The notes beneath the pieces are model-generated. The model saw only the letters and a program-made list of their open reading frames with translations. It made no database searches and had not been told where the DNA came from. The position numbers were made by a program, and so were the translations under genes. 64,000 bases of DNA. It comes from Microscillaceae bacterium. GTDB taxonomy: Bacteria; Bacteroidota; Bacteroidia; Cytophagales; Microscillaceae. This document shows positions 17,550-26,736 of the stretch, one piece after another (the first letter of the stretch is position 1; every line of letters starts with the position of its first letter). The DNA lies in contig JAABSX010000006.1 of assembly GCA_011390205.1 (NCBI GenBank), positions 1-64,000 of the forward strand, read 5' to 3'.

Positions 17550-19910
17550 TTACTTAGTTTTCTTTTTAAAGCCTCCTTTGCCTTTTTTCTCGGGTGTTTT
17601 TTCTGCCAATTCTAGGCATTCTTCTAAGGTCAGTTCTTTGGGGTCTTTATCTTTGGGAATTTTTACGTTCTTTTTGCCAGCTTTGATATAAGGCCCCCAT
17701 CTTCCATTAAGAATCTGAATATCAGGGTTTTCATCAAAAACTTTGATGGTTTTTTCGGCATCTGCCTTTCTTTTTTCTTGAATAATTTCGATGGCACGTT
17801 CTTCTGCTACTTCTAGGGGGTCATCATTTTTGCTGAGAGAGTAAAATTTGCTGTCGTGGCGGATATAAGGCCCAAACCTACCGATGGCTGCCACCATTTT
17901 TTTATCTTCAAACATTCCAATATCTCTTGGTAATTTGAATAACTCGAGTGCTTCTTCAAGGGTTACTGTGTCAATGCGTTGGTCTTTAAGCAGACTAGCT
18001 CTAGGAGGTTTGTCTTCTCCTTCTACGGTTTCACCTTTCTGAACAAAAGCCCCATATCTGCCCAGAATCACGAGTATATCTTGACCTGTTTTGGGGTCTT
18101 TGCCTAGCACACGAGAGGAGGAGACATCAGCCCTGTCTATTTTTTTTGTTTCTTCTACTCTTTCGTGAAAAGAGGTATAAAAGGTAGTCAGCATTTTGAC
18201 CCATTCCTTTTTGCCATCTGCTATTTCATCAAATTCTTTTTCTACTTGTGCCGTGAAAGTATAATCTAGGATACTGCTAAAATGCGCTACCAAGAAATCA
18301 TTGACGACTGTGGCGACATCAGTGGGGAAGAGTTTGTTTCGTTCACGCCCTGTGATTTCTGTTTTTTGGGTCAGTTTTATTTTATCTGAAGCCAGCAGCA
18401 GCTCACGGTAGATGCGTTCTTTGCCATCTCTGTCTTCTTTGACGATGTAGCCCCTTTTGAGGATGGTAGAGATGGTCGGGGCATACGTAGAAGGCCTGCC
18501 TATGCCCATTTCTTCCAGTTGTTTGACGAGGCTTGCCTCTGCAAAGCGTGCAGGTGGGCGGGTAAATCTTTCGGTGGCGAGCATTTCTTTAAGTGCCAAG
18601 ATTTGACCTATTTTGAGGGGTGGAAGCATTTTGGAGGTATCTTCGTCCTCATCATCATCATCACTAGATTCAAGATACACTTTCAGGAAGCCCTCAAACT
18701 TAATGACTTCACCTTTGGCTATCAGGTCAGGCATTGTGGCAGCTTTACTTTGACCTTGATTGTATTTTACAGGGTTAATTTCTATAGTAGCCGTGGTGCG
18801 TTCTAGCTGGGCATCCGCCATTTGAGAAGCGATGGCACGCTTCCAGATAAGTTCGTAGAGGCGTTGTTCGTTTCGTTCGCCTGTTACTTGTGATTTAGAA
18901 AAATCTGAGGGTCTGATGGCTTCGTGGGCCTCTTGTGCAGATTGGGATTTGGTTTTGAAGACCCTTGTCTGCACAAACTGTTTGCCATATTCACTTTCTA
19001 TCTGCTGTACGGCTGCTTTGACGGCATCCTCTGACAAGTTGGTAGAGTCAGTACGCATATAGGTGATTTTTCCTGCTTCGTAGAGTCTTTGTGCTACGGT
19101 CATGGTCTGCGAAACGGAAAACCCAAGTTTGCGGCTTGCCTCTTGCTGGAGGGTAGAAGTAGTAAAAGGGGCGGCAGGGCTTTTTTTGGCGGGTTTGGTT
19201 TCTAAGTTTTTGATTTTGTATTCAGCCCCCACACATTTCTCTAGGAAATCTTTTGCATCTCCTTCTTCTTCGAAGCGTTGGGGGAGCTCTGCCGAGAGGA
19301 TTTTTTTATCTTCTACCCAAAAATCAGCTGTGATTTTGAAAGCACTGTTTGCTTGAAAGGCATCTATGGCACGCTCTCTCTCTACGATGAGCCGCACGGC
19401 TACAGATTGCACTCTGCCTGCCGAAAGTCCAGCCTTTATTTTTTTCCACAAGAGTGGAGAAATCTCGAAGCCCACCAATCTATCCAAGATGCGGCGAGCT
19501 TGCTGTGCATTGACGAGGTCATCATCTATCTTTCGGGGTGATTGTATGGCTTTGAGAATGGCTGTTTTGGTGATTTCTCTAAATACAATGCGTTTTATTT
19601 TTTTATCATCTAGTTTCAGTGCTTCTTTTAAGTGCCAAGAAATGGCCTCTCCTTCACGGTCATCATCAGTAGCGAGCCAGATGATTTCGGCTTCTTTAGC
19701 AAGTTTTTTGAGTTCGGAGACCAGTTGTTTTTTATCTGCATTGATTTCATAGGTCGGGTGAAAATTATTGGCAATGTCTATGGCATCGTTTTTTTTTGGC
19801 AAATCACGCACGTGTCCGTAGCTAGATTTTACAAGATAATCTTTTCCGAGATAGCTTTCGATGGTTTTCGCTTTGGCGGGCGATTCTACAATTACTAAAT
19901 TTTTTGGCAT
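17550..19910 (-). CDS. topA: DNA topoisomerase I (type IA)
   Basis: 786 residues. The Toprim domain opens with NLVIVESPAKAKTIE (E9) and has TDDDREGEA with D82 and D84 for Mg2+. The catalytic tyrosine is Y284 in KITYMRTDST. A topoisomerase core follows with GRVQSVAVRLI (166-176) and PTSTYAPTIS-like sequence around 475. The C-terminus has four TOPRIM C-terminal repeats (for example ILGRYGAFVQKGE, AIGRFGPYIRHD and LNGRWGPYIKAG) in place of zinc fingers, as in other Bacteroidota. It relaxes negative supercoils. It is a stand-alone housekeeping gene with a Lys-rich tail. Confidence 0.97.
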   Translation of the reverse strand: MPKNLVIVESPAKAKTIESYLGKDYLVKSSYGHVRDLPKKNDAIDIANNFHPTYEINADKKQLVSELKKLAKEAEIIWLATDDDREGEAISWHLKEALKLDDKKIKRIVFREITKTAILKAIQSPRKIDDDLVNAQQARRILDRLVGFEISPLLWKKIKAGLSAGRVQSVAVRLIVERERAIDAFQANSAFKITADFWVEDKKILSAELPQRFEEEGDAKDFLEKCVGAEYKIKNLETKPAKKSPAAPFTTSTLQQEASRKLGFSVSQTMTVAQRLYEAGKITYMRTDSTNLSEDAVKAAVQQIESEYGKQFVQTRVFKTKSQSAQEAHEAIRPSDFSKSQVTGERNEQRLYELIWKRAIASQMADAQLERTTATIEINPVKYNQGQSKAATMPDLIAKGEVIKFEGFLKVYLESSDDDDEDEDTSKMLPPLKIGQILALKEMLATERFTRPPARFAEASLVKQLEEMGIGRPSTYAPTISTILKRGYIVKEDRDGKERIYRELLLASDKIKLTQKTEITGRERNKLFPTDVATVVNDFLVAHFSSILDYTFTAQVEKEFDEIADGKKEWVKMLTTFYTSFHERVEETKKIDRADVSSSRVLGKDPKTGQDILVILGRYGAFVQKGETVEGEDKPPRASLLKDQRIDTVTLEEALELFKLPRDIGMFEDKKMVAAIGRFGPYIRHDSKFYSLSKNDDPLEVAEERAIEIIQEKRKADAEKTIKVFDENPDIQILNGRWGPYIKAGKKNVKIPKDKDPKELTLEECLELAEKTPEKKGKGGFKKKTK

Positions 19911-20287
19911 GGTTTTCAGTTCCTTGATATTTTTGTATTTTTGTCAAATGGCGCAAATATGGTGCTTTTTTGTCTGAAAATGTCAGAAATATTTAAAAGC
20001 TTCATTTTCTTACACGTCTATTTTTAGTAAGTAAATCGTAAAGTTGAGCCTAAAAGTTTGATTTTTTTTCAATTCACACAAATTTAGGGTAGATTGCTTG
20101 AGAATTAGCTGATAAAAATCATTTTTGTCTTGAAGACTATCAAAAAATAATAAATTATCAATAACAAACACTCATTTTACTATTTAAAATACTGTTAACC
20201 AGGTATTTGTAGATATTTAAAAAAACACACAAACTTCGGTAAATTATTCAAAAACTATCATTCATTATTCAAAACTGACAAGTGCAT
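19911..20287. other. AT-rich divergent intergenic region between topA and sixA-like gene
   Basis: 377 bp without a credible gene. On the minus strand CATATTTG (19961-19954) is one mismatch from the -7 consensus and could serve topA, but no TTTG lies at the matching distance. No strong hairpin is seen. Confidence 0.4.
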
Positions 20288-20782
20288 ATGTCTAAATATC
20301 TTTTTATTATCCGCCATGCCAAAACTGAAGAAATACAAGCAGGGCAAGAGGACTTTGACCGCAAGCTACGCCCTAGAGGGCACTCGGATGCCAAGCAAAT
20401 GTCGGAGGTTTTGATAGACCTTGGGCAAAAACCTGATAAAATATACTGTAGCCCTGCTATGCGCACCAAGCAAACTGCCAAGATATTTTGTGAGGAGTTG
20501 TCTTTTAATCTTGAAGAAGTGACATATGAGCCTTCCATTTATGAGGCCTCACTCAGGGCGCTGCTGCAGGTGCTTGCAGATTTTGATGCAGCATCAGAGC
20601 GTGTATTTTTGATTGGGCATAATCCTGGGCTGTGTATGCTGGCTGATTTTTTGACGGGTGCAAATATTTACGACCTTCCTACTTCGGGCATCATCTGCAT
20701 TCGTTTTGAAATAGATACTTGGGAAGAAATTTCGAAAGGTTTAGGGCATTTAGAATGGTTGAAAACACCAAAAATGTTATAG
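20288..20782 (+). CDS. SixA-like histidine phosphatase
   Basis: 164 residues from ATG 20288; the GTG two codons earlier is not needed. Histidine-phosphatase superfamily: FIIRHAKTEE with the phospho-acceptor His10, CSPAMRTKQTA with the second arginine, and LIGHNPGL with the second catalytic His. The short length and architecture fit SixA, which removes phosphate from His of phosphotransfer domains, though Bacteroidota members have unproven substrates. A small membrane protein gene follows after 32 bp in the same direction. Confidence 0.88.
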   Translation: MSKYLFIIRHAKTEEIQAGQEDFDRKLRPRGHSDAKQMSEVLIDLGQKPDKIYCSPAMRTKQTAKIFCEELSFNLEEVTYEPSIYEASLRALLQVLADFDAASERVFLIGHNPGLCMLADFLTGANIYDLPTSGIICIRFEIDTWEEISKGLGHLEWLKTPKML

Positions 20783-20814
20783 CTTTGCAAAGATTCTTAC
20801 TAAACTAAAAGGAC

Positions 20815-21159
20815 ATGCTGTTATTTATCGTCATAGCTTTACTTGCTTTTATCTCACAATCACTGCTCATGCACTGGTGGTTTGCTGCACTGAGTGCTTT
20901 TTTGGGTGCTTTGTTGCTTGGCAAAGGTGCTTGGAGTTCCTTCTTTGCTGGTTTTTTTGCGATAGCTTTGGTTTGGCTAGGGCAGGCTTATTTTTTAAAC
21001 ATACGCAATGAAGGGCTGTTATTGGGGCGAATCTCAGAGCTTTTTAGCCTGACTTCCGTATGGGTCTTTGTGATTACAGTAAGCATAGGGGCACTGACAG
21101 GGGGCTTTGCTTCTTTGAGCGGATACAGCCTAAAGGCTATTTTTAAAAAAGAAAAATAG
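20815..21159 (+). CDS. Small integral membrane protein (four helices)
   Basis: 114 residues that form four hydrophobic helices (about 1-18, 22-40, 43-63 and 80-100), ending in a basic KAIFKKEK tail that is probably cytosolic. No family recognised. It lies 32 bp after the SixA-like gene, so the two probably share a transcript. Confidence 0.7.
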   Translation: MLLFIVIALLAFISQSLLMHWWFAALSAFLGALLLGKGAWSSFFAGFFAIALVWLGQAYFLNIRNEGLLLGRISELFSLTSVWVFVITVSIGALTGGFASLSGYSLKAIFKKEK

Positions 21160-21223
21160 GTGATTTGGCTTAATTTTATGAGAGTAATCCCCTCAAAATA
21201 TCTAGGTTCTCAATAAAATTTTC

Positions 21224-21231
21224 TAGTTTTG
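21224..21231 (+). promoter_or_regulatory. Possible -7 promoter element
   Basis: TAGTTTTG fits TAnnTTTG, 60 nt before the lipoprotein start at 21291. No upstream TTTG at the expected spacing. Confidence 0.35.
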
Positions 21232-21290
21232 CCTAGAAGTTTTTAATTCAAATTATAATATCTATAAATTTCATTAAAATTCTCCGAATA

Positions 21291-21611
21291 ATGATAAAAT
21301 CTCTGAAAACTCTTGCACTCATACTCATGATTGGTTCTTTATCTTCTTGTGGGTTTGATAGATACAATGCCGTAACTGCTGATACTCCTGATGTGCGTGA
21401 GGGTGATGCCCGTGTATATGGTGAAAGTGAAGATGCGCCGCCTCGCCAAGCAGCCCTAGAATATCCACAGCCCGAAGATGGTGCCAAGCGTGCAGCCGCA
21501 ATTAAGAAAAAATGGCTCGGATTAGACAAAGAAGATGCAAAAACAGCTGCAGCCGCTACAGACAGTGTGGCAGTAGTGCCTCTTAATGAAGATAGCACAG
21601 CTACAAAATAG
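21291..21611 (+). CDS. Small lipoprotein
   Basis: 106 residues. A signal peptide ends in a lipobox LSSC with C20 as the lipidation site. The mature part is short, low in hydrophobic residues, and rich in Ala, Asp, Glu and Lys, including AKRAAAIKKKWLGLDKEDAKTAAAATD, so it is probably largely extended or disordered. It ends before a strong terminator. Function unknown. Confidence 0.75.
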   Translation: MIKSLKTLALILMIGSLSSCGFDRYNAVTADTPDVREGDARVYGESEDAPPRQAALEYPQPEDGAKRAAAIKKKWLGLDKEDAKTAAAATDSVAVVPLNEDSTATK

Positions 21612-21642
21612 TACTGAAAAAACTGTAGTAGAACAATAAAAA

Positions 21643-21682
21643 CACAAAACCTCACAAATCTTAATTTGTGGGGTGTTTTTTT
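21643..21682 (+). terminator. Intrinsic terminator after the lipoprotein gene
   Basis: ACCTCACAAAT (21649-21659) pairs with ATTTGTGGGGT (21664-21674, one G-U), loop of 4 nt, followed by seven T residues. Confidence 0.85.
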
Positions 21683-21698
21683 GATAGAAACAAGATGT

Positions 21699-22895
21699 AT
21701 GGCAAGTAGATTTTCCTTTGAGGCACTTACCTCCCTGAGGTCTTTAATCCTCCTGACAGTGATGGCCGCTGTACTGGTCTCTCTGGTCATTTACCAAAGC
21801 CTGTACAATACCTCTGATGTGCAGGGAAGTCTCGAAAAAAAACTAGAAATCATACGTGCCGAACAGAGGGAAATCAAACGAGCCCAAATAGACCTTTTGC
21901 TCAGTCAGATATACCAAAAAAAACTCTTCAATGGCAATGTACTTATCCTAGAAAAAGGAGAGGAGATTATTCATAAAAGTTATGGCTTTGCCTCTGTAGA
22001 GCAAAAAACCAAACTCAGCGCAGCATCTATGTTCAGGATAGGCGCTATCTCAAGCAGCTTTACAGCCATGGCAGTCCTAAAATTAATAGAGCAAAAAAAA
22101 ATAACATTGGATGATAGCCTTGCTCGATTTTATCCTGAAATGCCCTACCCCAAAGTTACGATACGAAATCTCCTGACACATACTTCTGGATTGCCAGATT
22201 ATTTGAGTCATTTCTATACGTATTCTAGTGAACTCATGACTTATGCTCGAAACAGAGACATCATTGCCTGGCTTCAAAATGAACAAATACCGCTTGCTTT
22301 TCAGCCCAATACCGCTTGGGAATATAGCAACAGCAATTATATAGTATTGGCGGGGATTGTAGAAAAGATAAGCAAGACAAGTTTTCCGCAATTTTTACAA
22401 AAAGAAATCATCAAACCATTGGGGCTTAGACATACTTTTTTGCCCGCATATCACCAGCCTTTTAAGAATGAAAATAGAATCCTCGGTTTTCAGATGGATG
22501 GAAAAACGCCTTTTGATGATAACTTTTTGAATTATGTCTATGGCGGAGATGGTGTGTACAGCAGTACTGAAGATTTATTAAAGTGGCTCGAGGCTTGGCA
22601 ACAAGATAAACTGATAAGCAAAAAACTCCGACAGCAAGCATTTCGCCCTGTAAAGCTTCAAAACGGGGAAAGTTATCCCTATGGTTTTGCTTGGTATTTA
22701 TATCCAGAATCAGACGAAATCTATCACTTGGGCAGCTGGTTGGGTTTCAAATCTGTGGTATTGTATCAGCCTAAAGCACAGATAAGCATTATTTTGCTCA
22801 GTAATAATTCTTGCCCTGTGTTTGAAGAATTGATAGATATTTTAAAAAAAATCTTACACAACGAGCGCTTTCGCCGTCCTGCCTGGCTTTTTTGA
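21699..22895 (+). CDS. Beta-lactamase-fold (class C/DD-peptidase-like) protein lacking the SxxK motif
   Basis: 398 residues from ATG 21699; earlier codons lie inside a terminator. An N-terminal membrane anchor (about 10-32) and a short coiled coil precede a serine-beta-lactamase-like domain. Family landmarks are present: the YGFASVEQKTKLS strand, MFRIGAISSSFTAMAVLKLIE, THTSGLPDY, WEYSNSNY (the Tyr-x-Asn motif) and HLGSW. Active relatives read GS-x-SK at the catalytic helix; here GAISS places Ala116 for the nucleophile Ser and Ser119 for the Lys. It is therefore probably not an acylating enzyme and may be a binding or regulatory pseudoenzyme. Confidence 0.85.
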   Translation: MASRFSFEALTSLRSLILLTVMAAVLVSLVIYQSLYNTSDVQGSLEKKLEIIRAEQREIKRAQIDLLLSQIYQKKLFNGNVLILEKGEEIIHKSYGFASVEQKTKLSAASMFRIGAISSSFTAMAVLKLIEQKKITLDDSLARFYPEMPYPKVTIRNLLTHTSGLPDYLSHFYTYSSELMTYARNRDIIAWLQNEQIPLAFQPNTAWEYSNSNYIVLAGIVEKISKTSFPQFLQKEIIKPLGLRHTFLPAYHQPFKNENRILGFQMDGKTPFDDNFLNYVYGGDGVYSSTEDLLKWLEAWQQDKLISKKLRQQAFRPVKLQNGESYPYGFAWYLYPESDEIYHLGSWLGFKSVVLYQPKAQISIILLSNNSCPVFEELIDILKKILHNERFRRPAWLF

Positions 22896-23002
22896 TAAAA
22901 AACTGCCTGTCTTTTCCTAAAATACCTCCTGTTTTATAGTTTTCGCCATTTATTTTGTTTATTTACCTCTTTACTTTTAAATGAATTAAACAAATAAAAT
23001 CT

Positions 23003-23875
23003 ATGAAAAATGACTTAAAACAACGTATCCAGACAGAGAGAGGTACATTTACTGTGAAAGATACTCAAGAGGGGTATCCGCTGGTGTGTATCCACGGCTG
23101 GCCCCAAAGCTCACATTGCTGGCAGCCGCTTGTGCCTTTGCTTTCGGGTAAGTTTAGGATGATTCGCCCTGATACCAAGGGTATGGGAGACAGTGAACGT
23201 AGCCTACACCCTGAAGACTATCTCAAAGAAGCCTTGGCAAAAGATATGCTCTCGGTGTTAGACAAAATGGAGATTGAAGAGTTTGCACTCGTGGGGCATG
23301 ATTGGGGGGGAGTCATCGCACAAGAAATGGCATTGGCAGCCCCCAAAAGAGTAAAGCGTTTGGCTATTTTGAACATCATCCTCATCAACAATGCCCAAGG
23401 AAACCTTAAAGTACGGGAAGTACTCAAAGAAAAAGGCTACACACATAACTGGTACCAGACATTCCAACAGCAGCCCGAGCTGGCAGATGCCATGATTCGG
23501 GGCAATGAAGAGGTATGGGTCAGTCATTTTTTGAAAATGGCAAAAGGTAGAAGTTTCCTCCAAGAAGATATTCAAGAATACGTACGTACTTTCAAAATAG
23601 CACATACTTCTACTACAAGTGCCAATTATTACAGGGCTTTGTATCAGGATATGAAGCGATGGGCTACGCTGGGGGGGCAAAAATTTGAGATGCCAGGCTT
23701 GTACATTCATGGCAAGAGAGATATTGTGATTATTCCTGAATATACGCATCACATTGAGGATTGTTTTGAGGCAGGGGTATCGCTTGTTAGCTTAGATGCA
23801 GGGCATTTTGTGCAAGAAGAAATGCCGCAAGAGGTAGCAAATGCTTTAGATGATTTTTTTGGTAAATTGTTATAA
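23003..23875 (+). CDS. Epoxide-hydrolase-like alpha/beta hydrolase
   Basis: 290 residues, no signal peptide. HGWPQ (31-35) provides the oxyanion loop, GHDWGG gives Asp100 as a nucleophile, and AGHFVQEEMPQEV near the end gives the catalytic His. The Asp nucleophile and HGWP motif place it with soluble epoxide hydrolases and haloacetate/haloalkane dehalogenases, not with Ser esterases. Which of these it is cannot be told: the cap domain (about 130-215) has a Tyr-containing YYRALYQDMKRW helix, compatible with epoxide opening. Monocistronic. Confidence 0.85.
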   Translation: MKNDLKQRIQTERGTFTVKDTQEGYPLVCIHGWPQSSHCWQPLVPLLSGKFRMIRPDTKGMGDSERSLHPEDYLKEALAKDMLSVLDKMEIEEFALVGHDWGGVIAQEMALAAPKRVKRLAILNIILINNAQGNLKVREVLKEKGYTHNWYQTFQQQPELADAMIRGNEEVWVSHFLKMAKGRSFLQEDIQEYVRTFKIAHTSTTSANYYRALYQDMKRWATLGGQKFEMPGLYIHGKRDIVIIPEYTHHIEDCFEAGVSLVSLDAGHFVQEEMPQEVANALDDFFGKLL

Positions 23876-23893
23876 GTAGATTAGGATTGCCCT

Positions 23894-23938
23894 AAAAAAG
23901 ATAAAGGAGGTATGAGCGGGGATGCTCATTTAACCTCC
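23894..23938 (-). terminator. Terminator for the MFS gene
   Basis: GGAGGT (23906-23911) and ACCTCC (23933-23938) close a stem that also includes ATGAGC/GCTCAT with a small bulge. On the minus strand a T-rich tract (23905-23894) follows, consistent with ending the transcript from 25823. Confidence 0.65.
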
Positions 23939-24023
23939 AATATCCTTCAACCAGCTATGGACTACAAAATTGCAGTATTTCTAAATAAACTCCAAATTTT
24001 TTCTAATTTTTTTTCTAATTTTT

Positions 24024-25823
24024 TTAGGTGGTCTTGTCATCTACAAAAACCACCAAAGCAGCGGCGATAATCATACAAAATCCACCCAGCATCAATGTAT
24101 AAACCGCCTGCCCATCAAAGAAGACACTTGTAAACCACCCAAGAAAAGCGGCGGCAATCAACTGTGGCAACACGATGAAGAAATTAAATACACCCATATA
24201 AAAACCCATCTTATTGGCAGGCAGACAACCCGCCAGAATGGCATAGGGCATGGTCAGAATACTTGCCCAAGCAAAGCCTACTCCTACCATAGAAAGCAGC
24301 AACATCTCAGGGCTAGGCATAAAATAGATAGAGATTAAGCCTAAGCCTCCCATCGTAAGCCCTACCATGTGGGCAGTCTTGCGGCTGGTAGCATCAGCAA
24401 ATGGAGGAAACAAGAAGGCAAACACTGCTGAAAGCCCACTATAAACGGCAAACATAATCCCGACCCAATCTGCTCCTTGGTTATATTCTTTTTGAATATT
24501 TTTGAGTTTTGCAAATAGTTTTAGCTTGGCTTGCTCATCCTCTGGCATTTTCAAATCTATGGTAGTGGTATTGGCAAAGAAGTCTGCTGTTTCGGCATCA
24601 AGCTGTACGGGGATAGATTTACTCTTCTTATCTTTGAGTTCTTGCATTTTATCTTTGGCTTTTTTTGCCTCTTCACTGTCAGCATCAATAGGCAGCCCTC
24701 CGAGTTTGTCTATGAGTTTATTTTCATCCAATATTTTCCCGTTGAGTGCATACATCACAATCCCCAAGTCAGTTGAAATTTCTTGCTGAGTTTTGAATTT
24801 AGTTTCTAATTTAGTCAGTATTTCTTTAGCTTTTTTTAATTCTTTGGCTTCTTTTTTTCCTGCTGCAGTGTTTTCATCTTTGACATTGATTGCCATTACT
24901 GATGCCTTAATCCCTTCAAAAGAGGTTTTATCCAGCTTCATGTCATAAGTATGACTTGTAACTGCGGAGGTAGTATAAATCCACATTGCAAACAAAGCCA
25001 GCCAAGAGAAAAACTGAACTACTGCCAGTTGTGCCATAGTTTTAGGCATTTTGGCTATGTCTTTCATGATTTCTAAAAGAATCTCTTTCAGGCTCTTTTT
25101 TGCTTCACTATTATCTACTTCTTCTTCGCCGTGATACTTGGCAAGCTCTTCGGGTGAGTATTCTTTGGTATTGAATACAGTCCACATCACGGCCAAAAAG
25201 AAGACAGCACTGCCCGAATAAAAAGACCAAATCACTGTGTCTGGAATTTTTCCTTCTGGGGCTTCATTGCTAAAACCTAAGAAGTTGGTCAGGATATAAG
25301 GCAATGCAGAAGCAATGACCGCCCCTACACCTATAAAAAAACTCTGTGTCGCAAAGCCTACAGTACGCTGTGATTCGGGCATCATGTCTCCTATCAAAGC
25401 CCTAAAAGGCTCCATAGAGATATTGATAGATGCATCCAGGATCCAGAGCATTCCTGCTGCCATCCAGAGTTCACTAGAGTTGGGCATAAAAATGAGTGCA
25501 ATAGAAGCCAGGATAGCTCCAATCATAAAGAAGGGCTTGCGTCTGCCCCAGCGAGCTGACCAAGTGTGATCACTCAGATAGCCTATGATGGGTTGCACCA
25601 GTAAGCCCGTAGCAGGTGCTGCAATCCAGAGAATTGCGATTTCATCTACTTCAGCGCCGAGTGTCTGAAAGATGCGACTCACATTCGCATTTTGTAAGGC
25701 AAAGCCAAACTGAATGCCAAGGAAGCCAAAGTTCATATTCCAGATTTCCCAGAAACCTAGTCTAGGCTTCGGGATTGCATTTTCTGGAGTAACATTACTT
25801 GCAAATGAGGAGGATTGTGCCAT
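24024..25823 (-). CDS. MFS sugar transporter (SLC45/maltose-sucrose type) with large loop insertion
   Basis: 599 residues from ATG 25823. Twelve membrane helices. Helix 1-2 region FALQNANVSRIFQTLGA and the loop SDHTWSARWGRRKPFF (RxGRRKP) are typical of the SLC45-like maltose/sucrose:proton branch. Helices 1-6 and the charged central loop are normal. Between helix 7 (WLALFAMWIYTTSAV) and helix 8 (WVGIMFAVYSGLSAV) sits an extra segment of about 150 charged residues with coiled-coil-like Lys/Glu/Leu stretches, which should face the periplasm. A -7-like CAAATATA complement (25852-25845) lies just before the start. The solute is inferred. Confidence 0.82.
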   Translation of the reverse strand: MAQSSSFASNVTPENAIPKPRLGFWEIWNMNFGFLGIQFGFALQNANVSRIFQTLGAEVDEIAILWIAAPATGLLVQPIIGYLSDHTWSARWGRRKPFFMIGAILASIALIFMPNSSELWMAAGMLWILDASINISMEPFRALIGDMMPESQRTVGFATQSFFIGVGAVIASALPYILTNFLGFSNEAPEGKIPDTVIWSFYSGSAVFFLAVMWTVFNTKEYSPEELAKYHGEEEVDNSEAKKSLKEILLEIMKDIAKMPKTMAQLAVVQFFSWLALFAMWIYTTSAVTSHTYDMKLDKTSFEGIKASVMAINVKDENTAAGKKEAKELKKAKEILTKLETKFKTQQEISTDLGIVMYALNGKILDENKLIDKLGGLPIDADSEEAKKAKDKMQELKDKKSKSIPVQLDAETADFFANTTTIDLKMPEDEQAKLKLFAKLKNIQKEYNQGADWVGIMFAVYSGLSAVFAFLFPPFADATSRKTAHMVGLTMGGLGLISIYFMPSPEMLLLSMVGVGFAWASILTMPYAILAGCLPANKMGFYMGVFNFFIVLPQLIAAAFLGWFTSVFFDGQAVYTLMLGGFCMIIAAALVVFVDDKTT

Positions 25824-25970
25824 GTTTTCACTGTTTAATAACAGCAAATATAAATATTCATTGAGATTATAGAATAGTTTTTGAGAATATTAAAAAAAAT
25901 CTTGCTTTTACGAGGTTTATTTTTTCTATTCACGGCACTTCGGTGATTTTTTGGGGATGTATCAAGGTGC

Positions 25971-26423
25971 TTATTCTTTGAGTGGCACTAGGGTTACATT
26001 TTGTCCGTATTGCTCTGAGCTAATTACCATTTTTTGGGGGGATACATCTAAAAGGATGATTTTATCCTCGAATCCATTGTCATTCTTGGCGATGATGGTT
26101 TTGCCATCTGACTGAATCATCCATTGACCCTCTTCCAATAGTTCACCATTTTTACTGACTTTGAAGGTGAAGTTTGAGTTAAATTCAAATAGAGAGGAGG
26201 CTGCATCTTTTTTCATTTGGCTTTCTATTTCACGGCGTTTTGAAACAGATAATTTGCTGTAGGCAGCCCACTGAGATTCGTTCATGTTGCGGATATGCTC
26301 ATAAACGTCAAACTGTACTTGCCATTTTTTGTCCAGTAAATCTGCAGTAATCTGTGCTTCGGCGGCAAAACTTAAGAAGAAGCTTGTAAGAATTGTGAAA
26401 GTGATGAGTAGATACTTTTTCAT
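25971..26423 (-). CDS. Secreted lipocalin-like small protein
   Basis: 150 residues with a clear signal peptide (MKKYLLITFTILTSFFLSFAAEAQ). The mature part begins with a LLDKKWQVQFD strand, and later strands FEFNSNFTFKV, EEGQWMIQSDGKTI and KIILLDVSPQKMVI alternate as in lipocalin-like or META-type beta-barrels in Bacteroidota, in which a Trp near the N-terminus is common. Precise family and ligand are unknown. Confidence 0.7.
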   Translation of the reverse strand: MKKYLLITFTILTSFFLSFAAEAQITADLLDKKWQVQFDVYEHIRNMNESQWAAYSKLSVSKRREIESQMKKDAASSLFEFNSNFTFKVSKNGELLEEGQWMIQSDGKTIIAKNDNGFEDKIILLDVSPQKMVISSEQYGQNVTLVPLKE

Positions 26424-26736
26424 TTTGGTGTTTTTTTATGCTATATTTGATGTTATTTGTATTGAACGAAAATTAGGGCATTAGGTCTTTAATTCTTTGT
26501 TAATGCTTATTTTTACTTTTTTTGAAAACTATGTTGGGCCATTCAAAAAAGTGTTTTCTAAATCAATACAATGCAAATTAAATATAAAAGCATCAAAAAA
26601 ACCTCATAAGGGGGACTGAGGCTTGATATTTTCTAAAGACAAAGCCGAGTCAAACAGATTCATATCCATCCGTTTTGTTTTTTAGGTCATCAACGAGGGC
26701 ATGTGTCCATTTTCTCGGCTTCTGTATTTTTGTGTG
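26424..26736. other. Non-coding gap with a terminator
   Basis: 313 bp. It contains the minus-strand terminator at 26595-26621 and an 8-bp inverted repeat (AAGCCGAG around 26643 and CTCGGCTT around 26713) enclosing about 60 nt. No credible gene is present on either strand. Confidence 0.45.
26595..26621 (-). terminator. Terminator for the band-7 lipoprotein gene
   Basis: CCTCA (26602-26606) and TGAGG (26617-26621) pair around a 10-nt loop. On the minus strand seven T residues follow directly. It is 115 bp past the stop codon. Confidence 0.6.

Noticed and set aside
17406-17615. 69-codon frame overlapping the end of topA
   Set aside because: Overlaps the conserved topA C-terminus, poly-Phe/Lys content, no promoter or SD.
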